From positions 62,001 through 126,000 of the forward strand of contig NZ_AP019822.1 of assembly GCF_007990505.1 (NCBI RefSeq): DNA of 64,000 nucleotides, in the 5' to 3' direction. Made by a program: the position numbers and the translations under genes. This document shows, piece after piece, positions 1 through 7,662 of the stretch; the stretch's first letter is position 1, and each line of letters starts with the position of its first letter. The notes beneath the pieces were generated by a model. It did no database searches. It was not told the origin of the DNA and saw only the letters and a list, made by a program, of their open reading frames with translations. This DNA comes from Pseudoleptotrichia goodfellowii. GTDB taxonomy: Bacteria; Fusobacteriota; Fusobacteriia; Fusobacteriales; Leptotrichiaceae.

Positions 1-74
1 AGTAAATAGCTAATAATCTTAATTAATTTTATAACAGGACACTTTGATTATGGAAACGTATGAAAGGTGTCTTT

Positions 75-797
75 TTACTTTTCAATCATAATTTTTTCGC
101 TCATAATTTCTCCGAACGAAAAAGAATGAAGTTCATTATTAATCAAAACTTCGATTTCCCCGTCATTATTTATATTTTGTGCAATTCCCGACTTAAGATT
201 TTTACCGCTTTTTATACTGATTTTTTTATTTTTCAGAAAATTTCTCAAATTGATTTCCGAAAGTATTTCATTCCACAGTCCGTTAATAAAATCAGCATAT
301 AAAGTTTTAAACTCTTCTACGATAAAAAGAGCTGTTTCGGTAATATTATACTGTTTTCCGGTTTTTTCCGAAAGAGATACTGCAATGTTTTTAAGGTTTT
401 CAGGTAAATGATTATTAATGTTTATGCCGATACCTATATAAAAATTATCTCCGCTTCTTTCGGACAAAATACCGCACAATTTTTTTCCGTCAAGATAAAT
501 GTCATTGGTCCATTTAAACATATAGCCAAGTTTTTCCAGCCTGTTTAGTCCCTTTATAACAGAAAGCCCTGCAATCAAAGGCAATTTTAAATATTCAGTG
601 TCATCAAAATCTCCTTCTTTTTTCACAAGAAAAGTAAAAAGAGCCATTCCCTTATCGGAAAACCAGACATTTTCACGACGAGCTTTCCCTTCTGTCTGAG
701 TTTCAGCAATTACAATATCAAAATTCCCGAATTTATCAGAATTTTTTTTCATGTATTCGTTTGTGGATGTGAGAGTTTCAAATTTATAAATTTTCAT
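75..797 (-). CDS. birA: Biotin--[carboxylase/decarboxylase carrier] ligase, monofunctional BirA
   Basis: Biotin protein ligase of 240 residues. It activates biotin with ATP and attaches it to the lysine of biotin carrier domains. Visible motifs are TSTN (residues 10-13), QTEGKARREN (34-43, the place of the usual GRGRxGR biotinyl-AMP loop), KWTNDI (95-100), the catalytic-type lysine in KKLCGIL (about 107) and YIGIGIN. There is no N-terminal helix-turn-helix, so this is the short catalytic form that does not repress transcription. The start has a good AAGGAGA site upstream. It is divergent from pckA; its likely substrate is the biotin carrier encoded at 4511-4879. The altered GRGRxGR loop is odd, but the rest of the fold signature is intact. 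Confidence 0.93.
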   Translation of the reverse strand: MKIYKFETLTSTNEYMKKNSDKFGNFDIVIAETQTEGKARRENVWFSDKGMALFTFLVKKEGDFDDTEYLKLPLIAGLSVIKGLNRLEKLGYMFKWTNDIYLDGKKLCGILSERSGDNFYIGIGININNHLPENLKNIAVSLSEKTGKQYNITETALFIVEEFKTLYADFINGLWNEILSEINLRNFLKNKKISIKSGKNLKSGIAQNINNDGEIEVLINNELHSFSFGEIMSEKIMIEK

Positions 798-881
798 ACT
801 GTTTCTCCTTTAAATTGCAGTTTTTATAATATAATTTTATATGATAACAATAAAAATTTCAATAAAAATTCGTTTTAAAAT

Positions 882-909
882 TTGCTTTTTGGAAAAATGA
901 TAGTATAAT
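882..909 (+). promoter_or_regulatory. Likely promoter of pckA
   Basis: TTGCTT (882-887) and TATAAT (904-909) are separated by 16 bases, about 95 bases upstream of the pckA start. Confidence 0.6.
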
Positions 910-1002
910 TATATAAAACAATATAGCCACTACGAACAAAAATAAATAAAATTTAATTTTATAAATAATAATTTTAAAATATTTCAAAGTGGAGGTAATA
1001 TC

Positions 1003-2586
1003 ATGAGAACATACGGACTCGAAAAATTGGGAATTATCAATACAGGAAAAGTTCATCGAAATCTGTCTTCGACCGAACTTGTTGAAATTGCCGTCAGTAA
1101 AGGAGAAGGAAAATTATCAAAGACAGGAGCTTTAGTAGTAACGACAGGAAAGTATACAGGACGTTCTCCTGAGGATAAATTTATAGTAGATACTCCGGGT
1201 ATTCACGATTCTATTGCATGGGGAAAAGTGAACAGACCTATTGAAAAAGAAAAATTTAATGCTATTTACGGAAAACTTATTTCTTATCTTCAAAACAGAG
1301 AAATTTTTATTTTTGATGGATTGGCAGGAGCCGACCCCGTTTGCAGAAAAAAATTCAGAATTATAAATGAACTCGCCAGTCAGAATCTTTTTATACATCA
1401 ATTATTAATAAGACCTACAGCTGAAGAACTTGCAAATTATCATATGCAGGACTTTACAATTATTGCGGCACCGGGCTTTAAATGTAATCCGAAAATTGAC
1501 GGAACTCATTCGGAAGCTGCCATTATTCTCGATTATGAAGCAAAAATAGGAATTATATGCGGTTCGCAATATTCAGGAGAAATCAAAAAAAGCGTATTTT
1601 GTGTAATGAATTATCTGATGCCTAAACAGGATGTTCTTCCGATGCACTGCTCGGCAAATATAGATCCTGTAACAGGGAAAACAGCTATTTTCTTCGGATT
1701 GTCCGGAACGGGTAAAACTACATTGTCTACAGATCCTAACCGAAAACTTATAGGAGATGACGAACACGGCTGGTCCAATCACGGAATTTTCAACTTTGAA
1801 GGCGGATGTTACGCAAAGTGTATAGATTTAAAGGAAAAATACGAGCCTGAAATTTTTCATGCAATAAAATTCGGAAGTCTTGTAGAAAACGTTATAATGG
1901 ATTCCAATACAAGAGAACTTGATTTTAAAGACAGAACTCTTACTGAAAATACTCGTGTAGGATATCCTATTAATTATATAGATAACGCACAAATTCCGGG
2001 TGTGGGAGGAATACCGTCGGTAGTCATATTCCTTACTGCAGATGCTTTCGGAGTGCTTCCGCCGATATCAAGACTTGATCAGAATGCGGCAATGTATCAT
2101 TTTATTACAGGATTTACTTCAAAACTTGCAGGAACAGAACGTGGTGTTACCGAGCCTCAACCTACATTCTCTACTTGCTTTGGAGAACCGTTTATGCCTT
2201 TGGATCCTTCAGTTTACGCAAAAATGCTCGGAGAAAAAATCGAAAGATACAATACCAAGGTATATTTAATCAATACAGGATGGTCAGGAGGACCTTACGG
2301 TATCGGTAAACGTATGAATCTTAAATATACAAGAGCTATGGTAACAGCTGCATTAAACGGAGAGCTTGATTCGGTAGAATATATACACGACGAAACTTTC
2401 AATGTAGATGTACCTCAATCATGTCCGGGTGTTCCGAGTGAAATCATGAATCCTGCGGACACATGGGATAATAAAGAGGCATACGATGTTTATGCTAAAA
2501 AGTTGGCTAAAATGTTTAAAGAAAACTTTGAAAATAAATATCCTAATATGCCTGAAAACATAGTAAATGCAGGACCTAAAGCATAA
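1003..2586 (+). CDS. pckA: Phosphoenolpyruvate carboxykinase (ATP)
   Basis: ATP-dependent PEP carboxykinase (527 residues, typical length), interconverting oxaloacetate + ATP and PEP + CO2 + ADP in the cytoplasm. The kinase-1a P-loop GLSGTGKTT is at 232-240 and the kinase-2 metal motif GDDEHGW at 251-257; RSPEDKFIVD near the N terminus is also characteristic. The start follows GGAGG at normal spacing. The next genes encode an oxaloacetate decarboxylase. In a fermenting anaerobe this enzyme probably runs toward oxaloacetate and ATP (inference), as known for rumen and succinate-forming bacteria. A 141-base gap with a hairpin separates it from oadA, so the two may be co-transcribed. Confidence 0.97.
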   Translation: MRTYGLEKLGIINTGKVHRNLSSTELVEIAVSKGEGKLSKTGALVVTTGKYTGRSPEDKFIVDTPGIHDSIAWGKVNRPIEKEKFNAIYGKLISYLQNREIFIFDGLAGADPVCRKKFRIINELASQNLFIHQLLIRPTAEELANYHMQDFTIIAAPGFKCNPKIDGTHSEAAIILDYEAKIGIICGSQYSGEIKKSVFCVMNYLMPKQDVLPMHCSANIDPVTGKTAIFFGLSGTGKTTLSTDPNRKLIGDDEHGWSNHGIFNFEGGCYAKCIDLKEKYEPEIFHAIKFGSLVENVIMDSNTRELDFKDRTLTENTRVGYPINYIDNAQIPGVGGIPSVVIFLTADAFGVLPPISRLDQNAAMYHFITGFTSKLAGTERGVTEPQPTFSTCFGEPFMPLDPSVYAKMLGEKIERYNTKVYLINTGWSGGPYGIGKRMNLKYTRAMVTAALNGELDSVEYIHDETFNVDVPQSCPGVPSEIMNPADTWDNKEAYDVYAKKLAKMFKENFENKYPNMPENIVNAGPKA

Positions 2587-2636
2587 TATTCATTTCAAAA
2601 ATACTGCCTGAAAAAGTAATAAAAATTTATATTGGA

Positions 2637-2665
2637 CGGTAGTTATAAATATATTATGACTACCG
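2637..2665 (+). promoter_or_regulatory. Hairpin between pckA and oadA
   Basis: CGGTAGT (2637-2643) and ACTACCG (2659-2665) form a 7-bp stem, with further A/T pairing inside. No T-run follows, so it is not a classical terminator. It could be an operator, an RNA-processing site or a weak attenuator. Confidence 0.4.
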
Positions 2666-2727
2666 CTAAAAAGAAACAGATTTAGTGAAAAAAGGAATGG
2701 ATAATATCAAATAAGGAGGCGAAAACC

Positions 2728-4110
2728 TTGGGTAAAGTAAAAATAACCGAAACATCATTAAGGGACGGGCATCAGTCATTAATGGCTACAAGACTTACAA
2801 CGGCTGAGATACTTCCGATAGTGGAAAAAATGGATAAAGCCGGTTATTATTCCCTCGAAGTATGGGGAGGAGCGACTTTTGACTCGGCGATAAGATTTTT
2901 GAACGAAGATCCTTGGGAAAGACTTAGAGAAATAAGAAAAAGAGCAAAAAATACAAAACTTCAAATGCTTTTGAGAGGACAGAATCTTTTAGGATACAGA
3001 CATTATGCCGATGACATAGTAGATAAATTTGTGGAAAAATCCATAAAAAACGGAATAGATATAATAAGAATATTCGATGCTTTAAATGATGTGAGAAATA
3101 TAAGACAGGCATCGGAAAGCACTAAAAAATACGGAGGACACAGTCAGCTTGCCATATGTTATACGATAAGTCCCGTACATACGATAGAATATTATAAAAA
3201 TCTTGCAATGGAAATGCAGGAAATGGGAGCAGATTCCATAGCGATAAAAGATATGGCGGGGATACTTCTTCCTTACAGGGCTTACGAGCTTGTAAAAGAA
3301 TTGAAAAAAGTAATAAATGTGTCGATAGAAGTTCACACTCATAATACTGCGGGATTGGGAGCTATGACCAATCTGAAATCCATAGAAGCCGGCGTGGACA
3401 TAGTTGATACGGCAATATCCCCTCTATCGGGAGGAACTTCCCAACCTACTACCGAGTCTTTAGTGAGAACTCTTGCAGGTACGGAATATGATACGGAAAT
3501 AAATCTTGAGATATTAAAAGAAATAGCCGAATATTTCAAACCGATAAGAAAAAAATATCTCGATAAAGGAACATTGAAACCGCAGGCATTGTTTACGGAG
3601 CCTAATATAGTGGAATATCAGTTGCCGGGAGGAATGCTTTCAAATATGCTTTCCCAGTTAAAAGAGCAGAAAGCGGAACATAAATACGAAGATGTATTAA
3701 GGGAAATACCTAAAGTAAGAGCGGATCTGGGATATCCTCCTCTTGTAACACCTCTAAGTCAAATGACCGGGACTCAGGCGGTGTTTAATGTGTTGACCGG
3801 AGAAAGATATAAAATGATACCTAAAGAAATAAAAGATTATGTAAGAGGAAAATACGGAAAATCTCCGGTACCTGTTTCCGAAGAAATGAAAAAGAGAATA
3901 ATCGGAGATGAAGAAGTATTTACAGGCAGACCTGCCGATCTTTTGAAAAATGAATACGAGGAAATCAAAAAAGAAGCAGAGGATCTTATCAGAAATGAAG
4001 AAGATGTACTGACTTATGCTATGTTTCCTCAGGTAGCAAGAACTTATTTTGAAAAAAGAAATAATCCCGAAAAAGAAGTAAAAGTGCAGACTATAAATGT
4101 GATATTTTAA
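2728..4110 (+). CDS. oadA: Oxaloacetate decarboxylase alpha chain, carboxyltransferase only (no biotinyl domain)
   Basis: Biotin-dependent carboxyltransferase of the OadA/PycB family (460 residues). It moves the carboxyl group of oxaloacetate onto carrier-bound biotin, releasing pyruvate. The metal site is visible: D13 in TSLRDGHQ, K174 in AIKDMAG (the lysine carbamylated in this family) and H203/H205 in VHTHNTAG. Usual OadA proteins are about 590 residues with a C-terminal biotinyl domain. Here the protein stops after the conserved PYC_OADA region and the carrier is a separate gene at 4511-4879. The start is TTG, set 8 bases after AAGGAGG. It heads a four-gene operon (alpha, gamma, carrier, beta). 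Pyruvate carboxylase subunit B is an alternative, but the beta and gamma neighbours favour the decarboxylase. Confidence 0.92.
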   Translation: MGKVKITETSLRDGHQSLMATRLTTAEILPIVEKMDKAGYYSLEVWGGATFDSAIRFLNEDPWERLREIRKRAKNTKLQMLLRGQNLLGYRHYADDIVDKFVEKSIKNGIDIIRIFDALNDVRNIRQASESTKKYGGHSQLAICYTISPVHTIEYYKNLAMEMQEMGADSIAIKDMAGILLPYRAYELVKELKKVINVSIEVHTHNTAGLGAMTNLKSIEAGVDIVDTAISPLSGGTSQPTTESLVRTLAGTEYDTEINLEILKEIAEYFKPIRKKYLDKGTLKPQALFTEPNIVEYQLPGGMLSNMLSQLKEQKAEHKYEDVLREIPKVRADLGYPPLVTPLSQMTGTQAVFNVLTGERYKMIPKEIKDYVRGKYGKSPVPVSEEMKKRIIGDEEVFTGRPADLLKNEYEEIKKEAEDLIRNEEDVLTYAMFPQVARTYFEKRNNPEKEVKVQTINVIF

Positions 4111-4126
4111 GAGAAAGGGGAAGTAA

Positions 4127-4459
4127 ATGAGAATAATATACGGAGATTCTCCTATATCATTGGGAGATTCGTTATGGATAACAATAATAAGTATGCTTAT
4201 AGTGTTTTTAGTGTTGGTTTTGATTTCTTTTATTCTGTCGTTTTTAAAATATGTGCCGTCTGAAAAAAAAGAAGTTAAAATAGAAAAATCTTCTATAGAA
4301 GATAATCCTGCCGTTTCATTGCGGGAAAGCAGAAAGTTGAAGCCTGAAGATATAAAAGATGATAAAATGCTCGCAGCAGTGAGTGTGGCAGTGATGGAAG
4401 CCGCAGGAGAAATTGAAAATGCTTATATAAGAATAAAATCCATAAGAGAAATAAGATAA
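4127..4459 (+). CDS. oadG: Oxaloacetate decarboxylase gamma chain (OadG family)
   Basis: Small membrane subunit (110 residues) with one hydrophobic helix at about residues 13-40, followed by a charged cytoplasmic tail with a second conserved-looking helix (KLAAVSVAVMEAA-like). This architecture fits OadG/GcdD subunits, which tether the soluble carboxyltransferase to the membrane beta subunit. It starts 16 bases after oadA with a GGGGA site, and is followed by the biotin carrier. Identity rests mainly on topology and operon position, because gamma subunits are poorly conserved. Confidence 0.8.
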   Translation: MRIIYGDSPISLGDSLWITIISMLIVFLVLVLISFILSFLKYVPSEKKEVKIEKSSIEDNPAVSLRESRKLKPEDIKDDKMLAAVSVAVMEAAGEIENAYIRIKSIREIR

Positions 4460-4510
4460 AAAAAATCAGACAAAGACAAAATAAAATATATTTTTACGAG
4501 GAGAATACTT

Positions 4511-4879
4511 ATGATAAAAGTGTATAAAATAAAAATCGGAGAAAAAGTTTATGAAGTTGAAGTGGAAGCTGTAAGTGAAAAAGAAGGAAAGATAGAAGCG
4601 GAGTCGGCTAAGGAAGTGAAAGAAGAAAAGCCTAAAGAAACAGTAAAACCGCAGGTATCCGAAGGAAATACCAAAGTAGAAGCACCTATGCAGGGACTTG
4701 TAGTGAGTGTTGATGTGTCTGCAGGGCAAAAAGTAAAAGCAGGAGAAACTCTCATAGTACTGGAAGCCATGAAAATGGAAAATCCTATAGTAGCACCTGT
4801 AGACGGCACAGTAGCAGGAATACATGTATCAAAAGGAGATACTGTGGAAACCGGAACATTAATGGTCAGCTTATCTTAG
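4511..4879 (+). CDS. Biotin carrier protein of the decarboxylase
   Basis: Free-standing biotinyl domain protein (122 residues). The biotinylation motif EAMKMEN places the modified lysine at K88. Residues 1-20 look like a short docking strand region, 21-55 a flexible Lys/Glu/Pro-rich linker, and 56-122 the biotinyl/lipoyl barrel starting APMQG. It carries CO2 as carboxybiotin from the carboxyltransferase (2728-4110) to the membrane beta subunit (4899-6017). Separate carriers are usual in glutaconyl-CoA and methylmalonyl-CoA decarboxylases but not in classical OadA. It is the obvious partner of the BirA encoded at 75-797. Confidence 0.93.
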   Translation: MIKVYKIKIGEKVYEVEVEAVSEKEGKIEAESAKEVKEEKPKETVKPQVSEGNTKVEAPMQGLVVSVDVSAGQKVKAGETLIVLEAMKMENPIVAPVDGTVAGIHVSKGDTVETGTLMVSLS

Positions 4880-4898
4880 GTAGGGAAAGGAGAAGAAA

Positions 4899-6017
4899 AT
4901 GGAGTTACTGAAAACCCTTTATAGTACAACAGGACTGTCAATGCTTACATGGCAACAGTTTATAATGATAATAGTGGCATTAGTTTTATTGTATCTGGCA
5001 ATAAAAAGAGGATACGAGCCTTATCTGCTGTTACCTATATCTTTCGGAATGCTGCTTGTAAATCTGCCGGGAGTGCCTAAGGAAGGGCTTATGGAGCCGG
5101 GAGGACTACTTTATTATTTGTATCAGGGAGTAAAATTCGGAATATATCCGCCGTTAATATTTTTGGCAATAGGTGCAAGTACGGATTTCGGACCTTTAAT
5201 AGCAAATCCTAAAAGTCTTTTGTTGGGAGCTGCGGCACAGCTCGGGATATTTTTGGCATTTACGGGAGCGATACTTCTGGGGCTTACAGGAAGAGAAGCA
5301 GCTTCCATAGGAATAATAGGAGGAGCTGACGGTCCTACGGCAATATATCTGACTACAAAACTGGCACCGGATTTATTGGGTCCTATAGCAGTGGCAGCTT
5401 ATTCATATATGGCGTTAGTACCTATTATACAGCCTCCTATAATAAAACTGCTTACTACAAAAGAAGAAAGAAAAATAAAAATGGTGCAGTTAAGAGAAGT
5501 GAGTAAAACCGAGAAAATATTATTTCCTATTGCGGTAACGATAGTAGTAACATTGCTTATACCGTCAGCAGTTCCTCTAATAGGGATGCTTATGCTGGGA
5601 AATCTTATAAAAGAATCGGGAGTAGTGGGAAACCTTGTGGAACATGTAAAAGGAGCGATGCTTTACTGTATAACAATAGTTCTCGGAACTACTGTAGGAG
5701 CCACTGCCAATGCTCAGACATTTTTAAATGTTACTACACTTAAAATATTGGCATTGGGATTATTCGCTTTTGCTTTCGGGACAGTAGGCGGTGTGCTTTT
5801 CGGAAAACTTATGTGCAGACTGTCAGGAGGAAAAGTAAATCCTATGATAGGAGCAGCAGGAGTTTCAGCCGTACCTATGGCTGCGAGAGTAGTACAAAAA
5901 GTAGGACAGGAAGAAAATCCGAGCAATTTTCTGCTTATGCATGCAATGGGACCTAATGTTGCAGGAGTAATAGGGTCTGCAGTTGCTGCAGGAGTATTAC
6001 TCATTATATTTAAGTAA
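4899..6017 (+). CDS. oadB: Sodium-pumping oxaloacetate decarboxylase beta chain
   Basis: Integral membrane subunit (372 residues, many hydrophobic helices). It decarboxylates carboxybiotin and exports Na+. Residues known to matter in Klebsiella OadB can be matched by spacing: D144 in [11 protein letters not shown] (equivalent of D203), and N314, G318, S323 and R330 in [17 protein letters not shown] (equivalents of N373, G377, S382, R389, with identical spacing). It is shorter than the 433-residue Klebsiella protein, mainly at the N terminus. It has a GGAGA site and lies 19 bases after the biotin carrier. GcdB/MmdB beta subunits are close relatives; the OadA-type alpha chain decides for oxaloacetate. 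Confidence 0.94.
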   Translation: MELLKTLYSTTGLSMLTWQQFIMIIVALVLLYLAIKRGYEPYLLLPISFGMLLVNLPGVPKEGLMEPGGLLYYLYQGVKFGIYPPLIFLAIGASTDFGPLIANPKSLLLGAAAQLGIFLAFTGAILLGLTGREAASIGIIGGADGPTAIYLTTKLAPDLLGPIAVAAYSYMALVPIIQPPIIKLLTTKEERKIKMVQLREVSKTEKILFPIAVTIVVTLLIPSAVPLIGMLMLGNLIKESGVVGNLVEHVKGAMLYCITIVLGTTVGATANAQTFLNVTTLKILALGLFAFAFGTVGGVLFGKLMCRLSGGKVNPMIGAAGVSAVPMAARVVQKVGQEENPSNFLLMHAMGPNVAGVIGSAVAAGVLLIIFK

Positions 6018-6105
6018 AAAAACTTTTAAAAACTGTTATTTTCAGATATTTTATAAATGATTATTGATTCAAATCAGTAAATTTAAGTGATTGGTAAAAA
6101 GTCCA

Positions 6106-6134
6106 TTGACTTTTAAGTCCAAGTTTAGTATAAT
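6106..6134 (+). promoter_or_regulatory. Promoter of tRNA-Ser
   Basis: TTGACT (6106-6111), 17-base spacer, TATAAT (6129-6134), about 20 bases before the mature tRNA 5' end. Confidence 0.8.
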
Positions 6135-6154
6135 AATTTTTGTGAATGTTATGC

Positions 6155-6241
6155 GGAAGTATCGCCTAATGGTAGGGCAGCAGCTTGGAAAGCTGTGGAC
6201 GGTTAAACGTCTTGTGGGTTCGAGTCCCTCTACTTCCGCCA
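6155..6241 (+). tRNA. tRNA-Ser (anticodon GGA)
   Basis: Type II tRNA of 87 bases. Acceptor GGAAGTA (6155-6161) pairs with TACTTCC (6231-6237), followed by discriminator G and an encoded CCA. The anticodon stem GCAGC/GCTGT encloses loop TTGGAAA, giving anticodon GGA. A long variable arm with GACG/CGTC pairing confirms serine. The T arm GTGGG-TTCGAGT-CCCTC has one T-T mismatch. Confidence 0.93.
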
Positions 6242-6584
6242 TTTGGAAGAATATAAAGAGTTTTATAAATAATAAAAGAGTTGTATTTTATTCAAGTTTT
6301 GTATTAATGCAGCTCTTTTAAATTTTCTCAAAATTAGTTTTCTTGCTGAAATTATTAAGTTGTACAGTCGTTATTTTAAATATAAAATAATAATATTTCT
6401 TTTGAAAATTTTCAATATACGAAAAATCTGAATATTATATAAACTATTGAAACTGTTATGTAATTATCAGCAACAATAAAAAGGCAATATAGAAAATAAT
6501 AGTATTTTATGATATAATCATAATAAAATCACAAAAGTCAAAAATGTCGGACAAATGAAAGAGTGATATTAATAAGGAGGAAAC
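6241..6584. other. Intergenic region between tRNA-Ser and pheS
   Basis: It holds the tRNA terminator (6274-6320) and, near its end, a TATAAT box (6513-6518) that probably serves pheS; no convincing -35 is seen. No open frame with a ribosome site and no T-box leader elements are visible. Confidence 0.6.
6274..6320 (+). terminator. Terminator after tRNA-Ser
   Basis: AAAAGAGTTGTATT (6274-6287) pairs with AATGCAGCTCTTTT (6306-6319) over 14 positions including G-T pairs, ending in TTTT. Confidence 0.8.
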
Positions 6585-7601
6585 ATGTTGGAGAAATTAT
6601 CCCGTTTGAAAGAAGAAGTACTGGAAACACTTAATAATGTCGGGAATCTTGAAGAATTGAATGATTTAAAAGTGAAAATTCTCGGGAAAAAAGGAGAATT
6701 TACAACTATAATGAAAGGAATGGCTGATATTGCAGCTGAAAAAAGAGCTGAATTCGGTAAAGTTACTAATGAATTGAAAACGGTTTTACAGGATAAATTT
6801 GATGAGAAATTAAATACACTTAAAGAAAAAGCGAAACAGGAAAGATTGAAAAATGAAACAATAGATATAACACTGCCGGGAAGAAAGGCCGATGAAGGTT
6901 CGCTTCATCCTTTGACGAAAACTGTTGCAGAAATAAAAGAAATAGTTTCGGATATGGGATTTGATATAGTGGACGGGCCTGAAATCGAGTATACAAAATA
7001 TAATTTTGATGCGTTGAACATACCGGAAACTCACCCTTCAAGAGAACTGTCCGATACGTTTTATATTCAAAATGATGTTCTTTTAAGAACGCAGACATCA
7101 GGAATGCAGATAAGATATATGCTTGACAGAAAACCTCCTTTCAGAATGGTTTCTATAGGGAAAGTATACAGACCTGATTATGATGTGTCGCATACGCCTA
7201 TGTTTCATCAAATGGAAGGACTTATGATCGGGGAAGATGTATCTTTTTCAAACTTTAAAGCAATTTTGGAAAATATTGTAAAAAAAATATTCGGAAAAGA
7301 AAGAAATGTAAGATTCAGACCACACTTCTTTCCGTTTACAGAGCCGTCGGCAGAAATGGACGTAGAATGCGGTGTATGTAGAGGAGCGGGCTGCAGAGTA
7401 TGTAAAGGAACAGGCTGGCTTGAAATACTCGGAAGCGGAATGGTAAATCCCAAAGTCCTTCAGGGAGTAGGAATAGATCCTCAAAAATATCAAGGATTTG
7501 CTTTCGGATTGGGACTTGAAAGAATTACAATGTTAAAATACGGAATTGACGATTTGAGAGCATTTTTTGAAAATGATGTGAGATTTTTGGATCAGTTTTA
7601 G
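6585..7601 (+). CDS. pheS: Phenylalanyl-tRNA synthetase alpha subunit
   Basis: Catalytic alpha chain (338 residues) of the alpha2-beta2 PheRS, charging tRNA-Phe. An N-terminal coiled coil (about 1-85) precedes the class II core. Class II motifs are visible: GSLHPLT, SIGKVYRPDYDVSHTPMFHQ (motif 2) and GFAFGLGLERITM (motif 3). A Cys-rich loop CGVCRGAGCRVCKGTGW sits before motif 3; such CxxC pairs occur in many bacterial PheS proteins. The start follows AAGGAGG. pheT lies 61 bases downstream, in the same operon. Confidence 0.97.
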   Translation: MLEKLSRLKEEVLETLNNVGNLEELNDLKVKILGKKGEFTTIMKGMADIAAEKRAEFGKVTNELKTVLQDKFDEKLNTLKEKAKQERLKNETIDITLPGRKADEGSLHPLTKTVAEIKEIVSDMGFDIVDGPEIEYTKYNFDALNIPETHPSRELSDTFYIQNDVLLRTQTSGMQIRYMLDRKPPFRMVSIGKVYRPDYDVSHTPMFHQMEGLMIGEDVSFSNFKAILENIVKKIFGKERNVRFRPHFFPFTEPSAEMDVECGVCRGAGCRVCKGTGWLEILGSGMVNPKVLQGVGIDPQKYQGFAFGLGLERITMLKYGIDDLRAFFENDVRFLDQF

Positions 7602-7662
7602 AAGTGTTTGAAATATAAAATTTGGTTTTAATAAATAACGGATTAAAAAACTAGGAGGAAAA

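Noticed and set aside
859-1056. Minus-strand open frame of 65 codons upstream of pckA
   Set aside because: It overlaps the pckA promoter and start, has no ribosome site and is only a hydrophobic AT-rich frame.
6241-6584. A T-box leader in front of pheS
   Set aside because: No AG-box, T-box sequence (UGGNACC-like) or specifier hairpin could be seen, and the only terminator belongs to tRNA-Ser.
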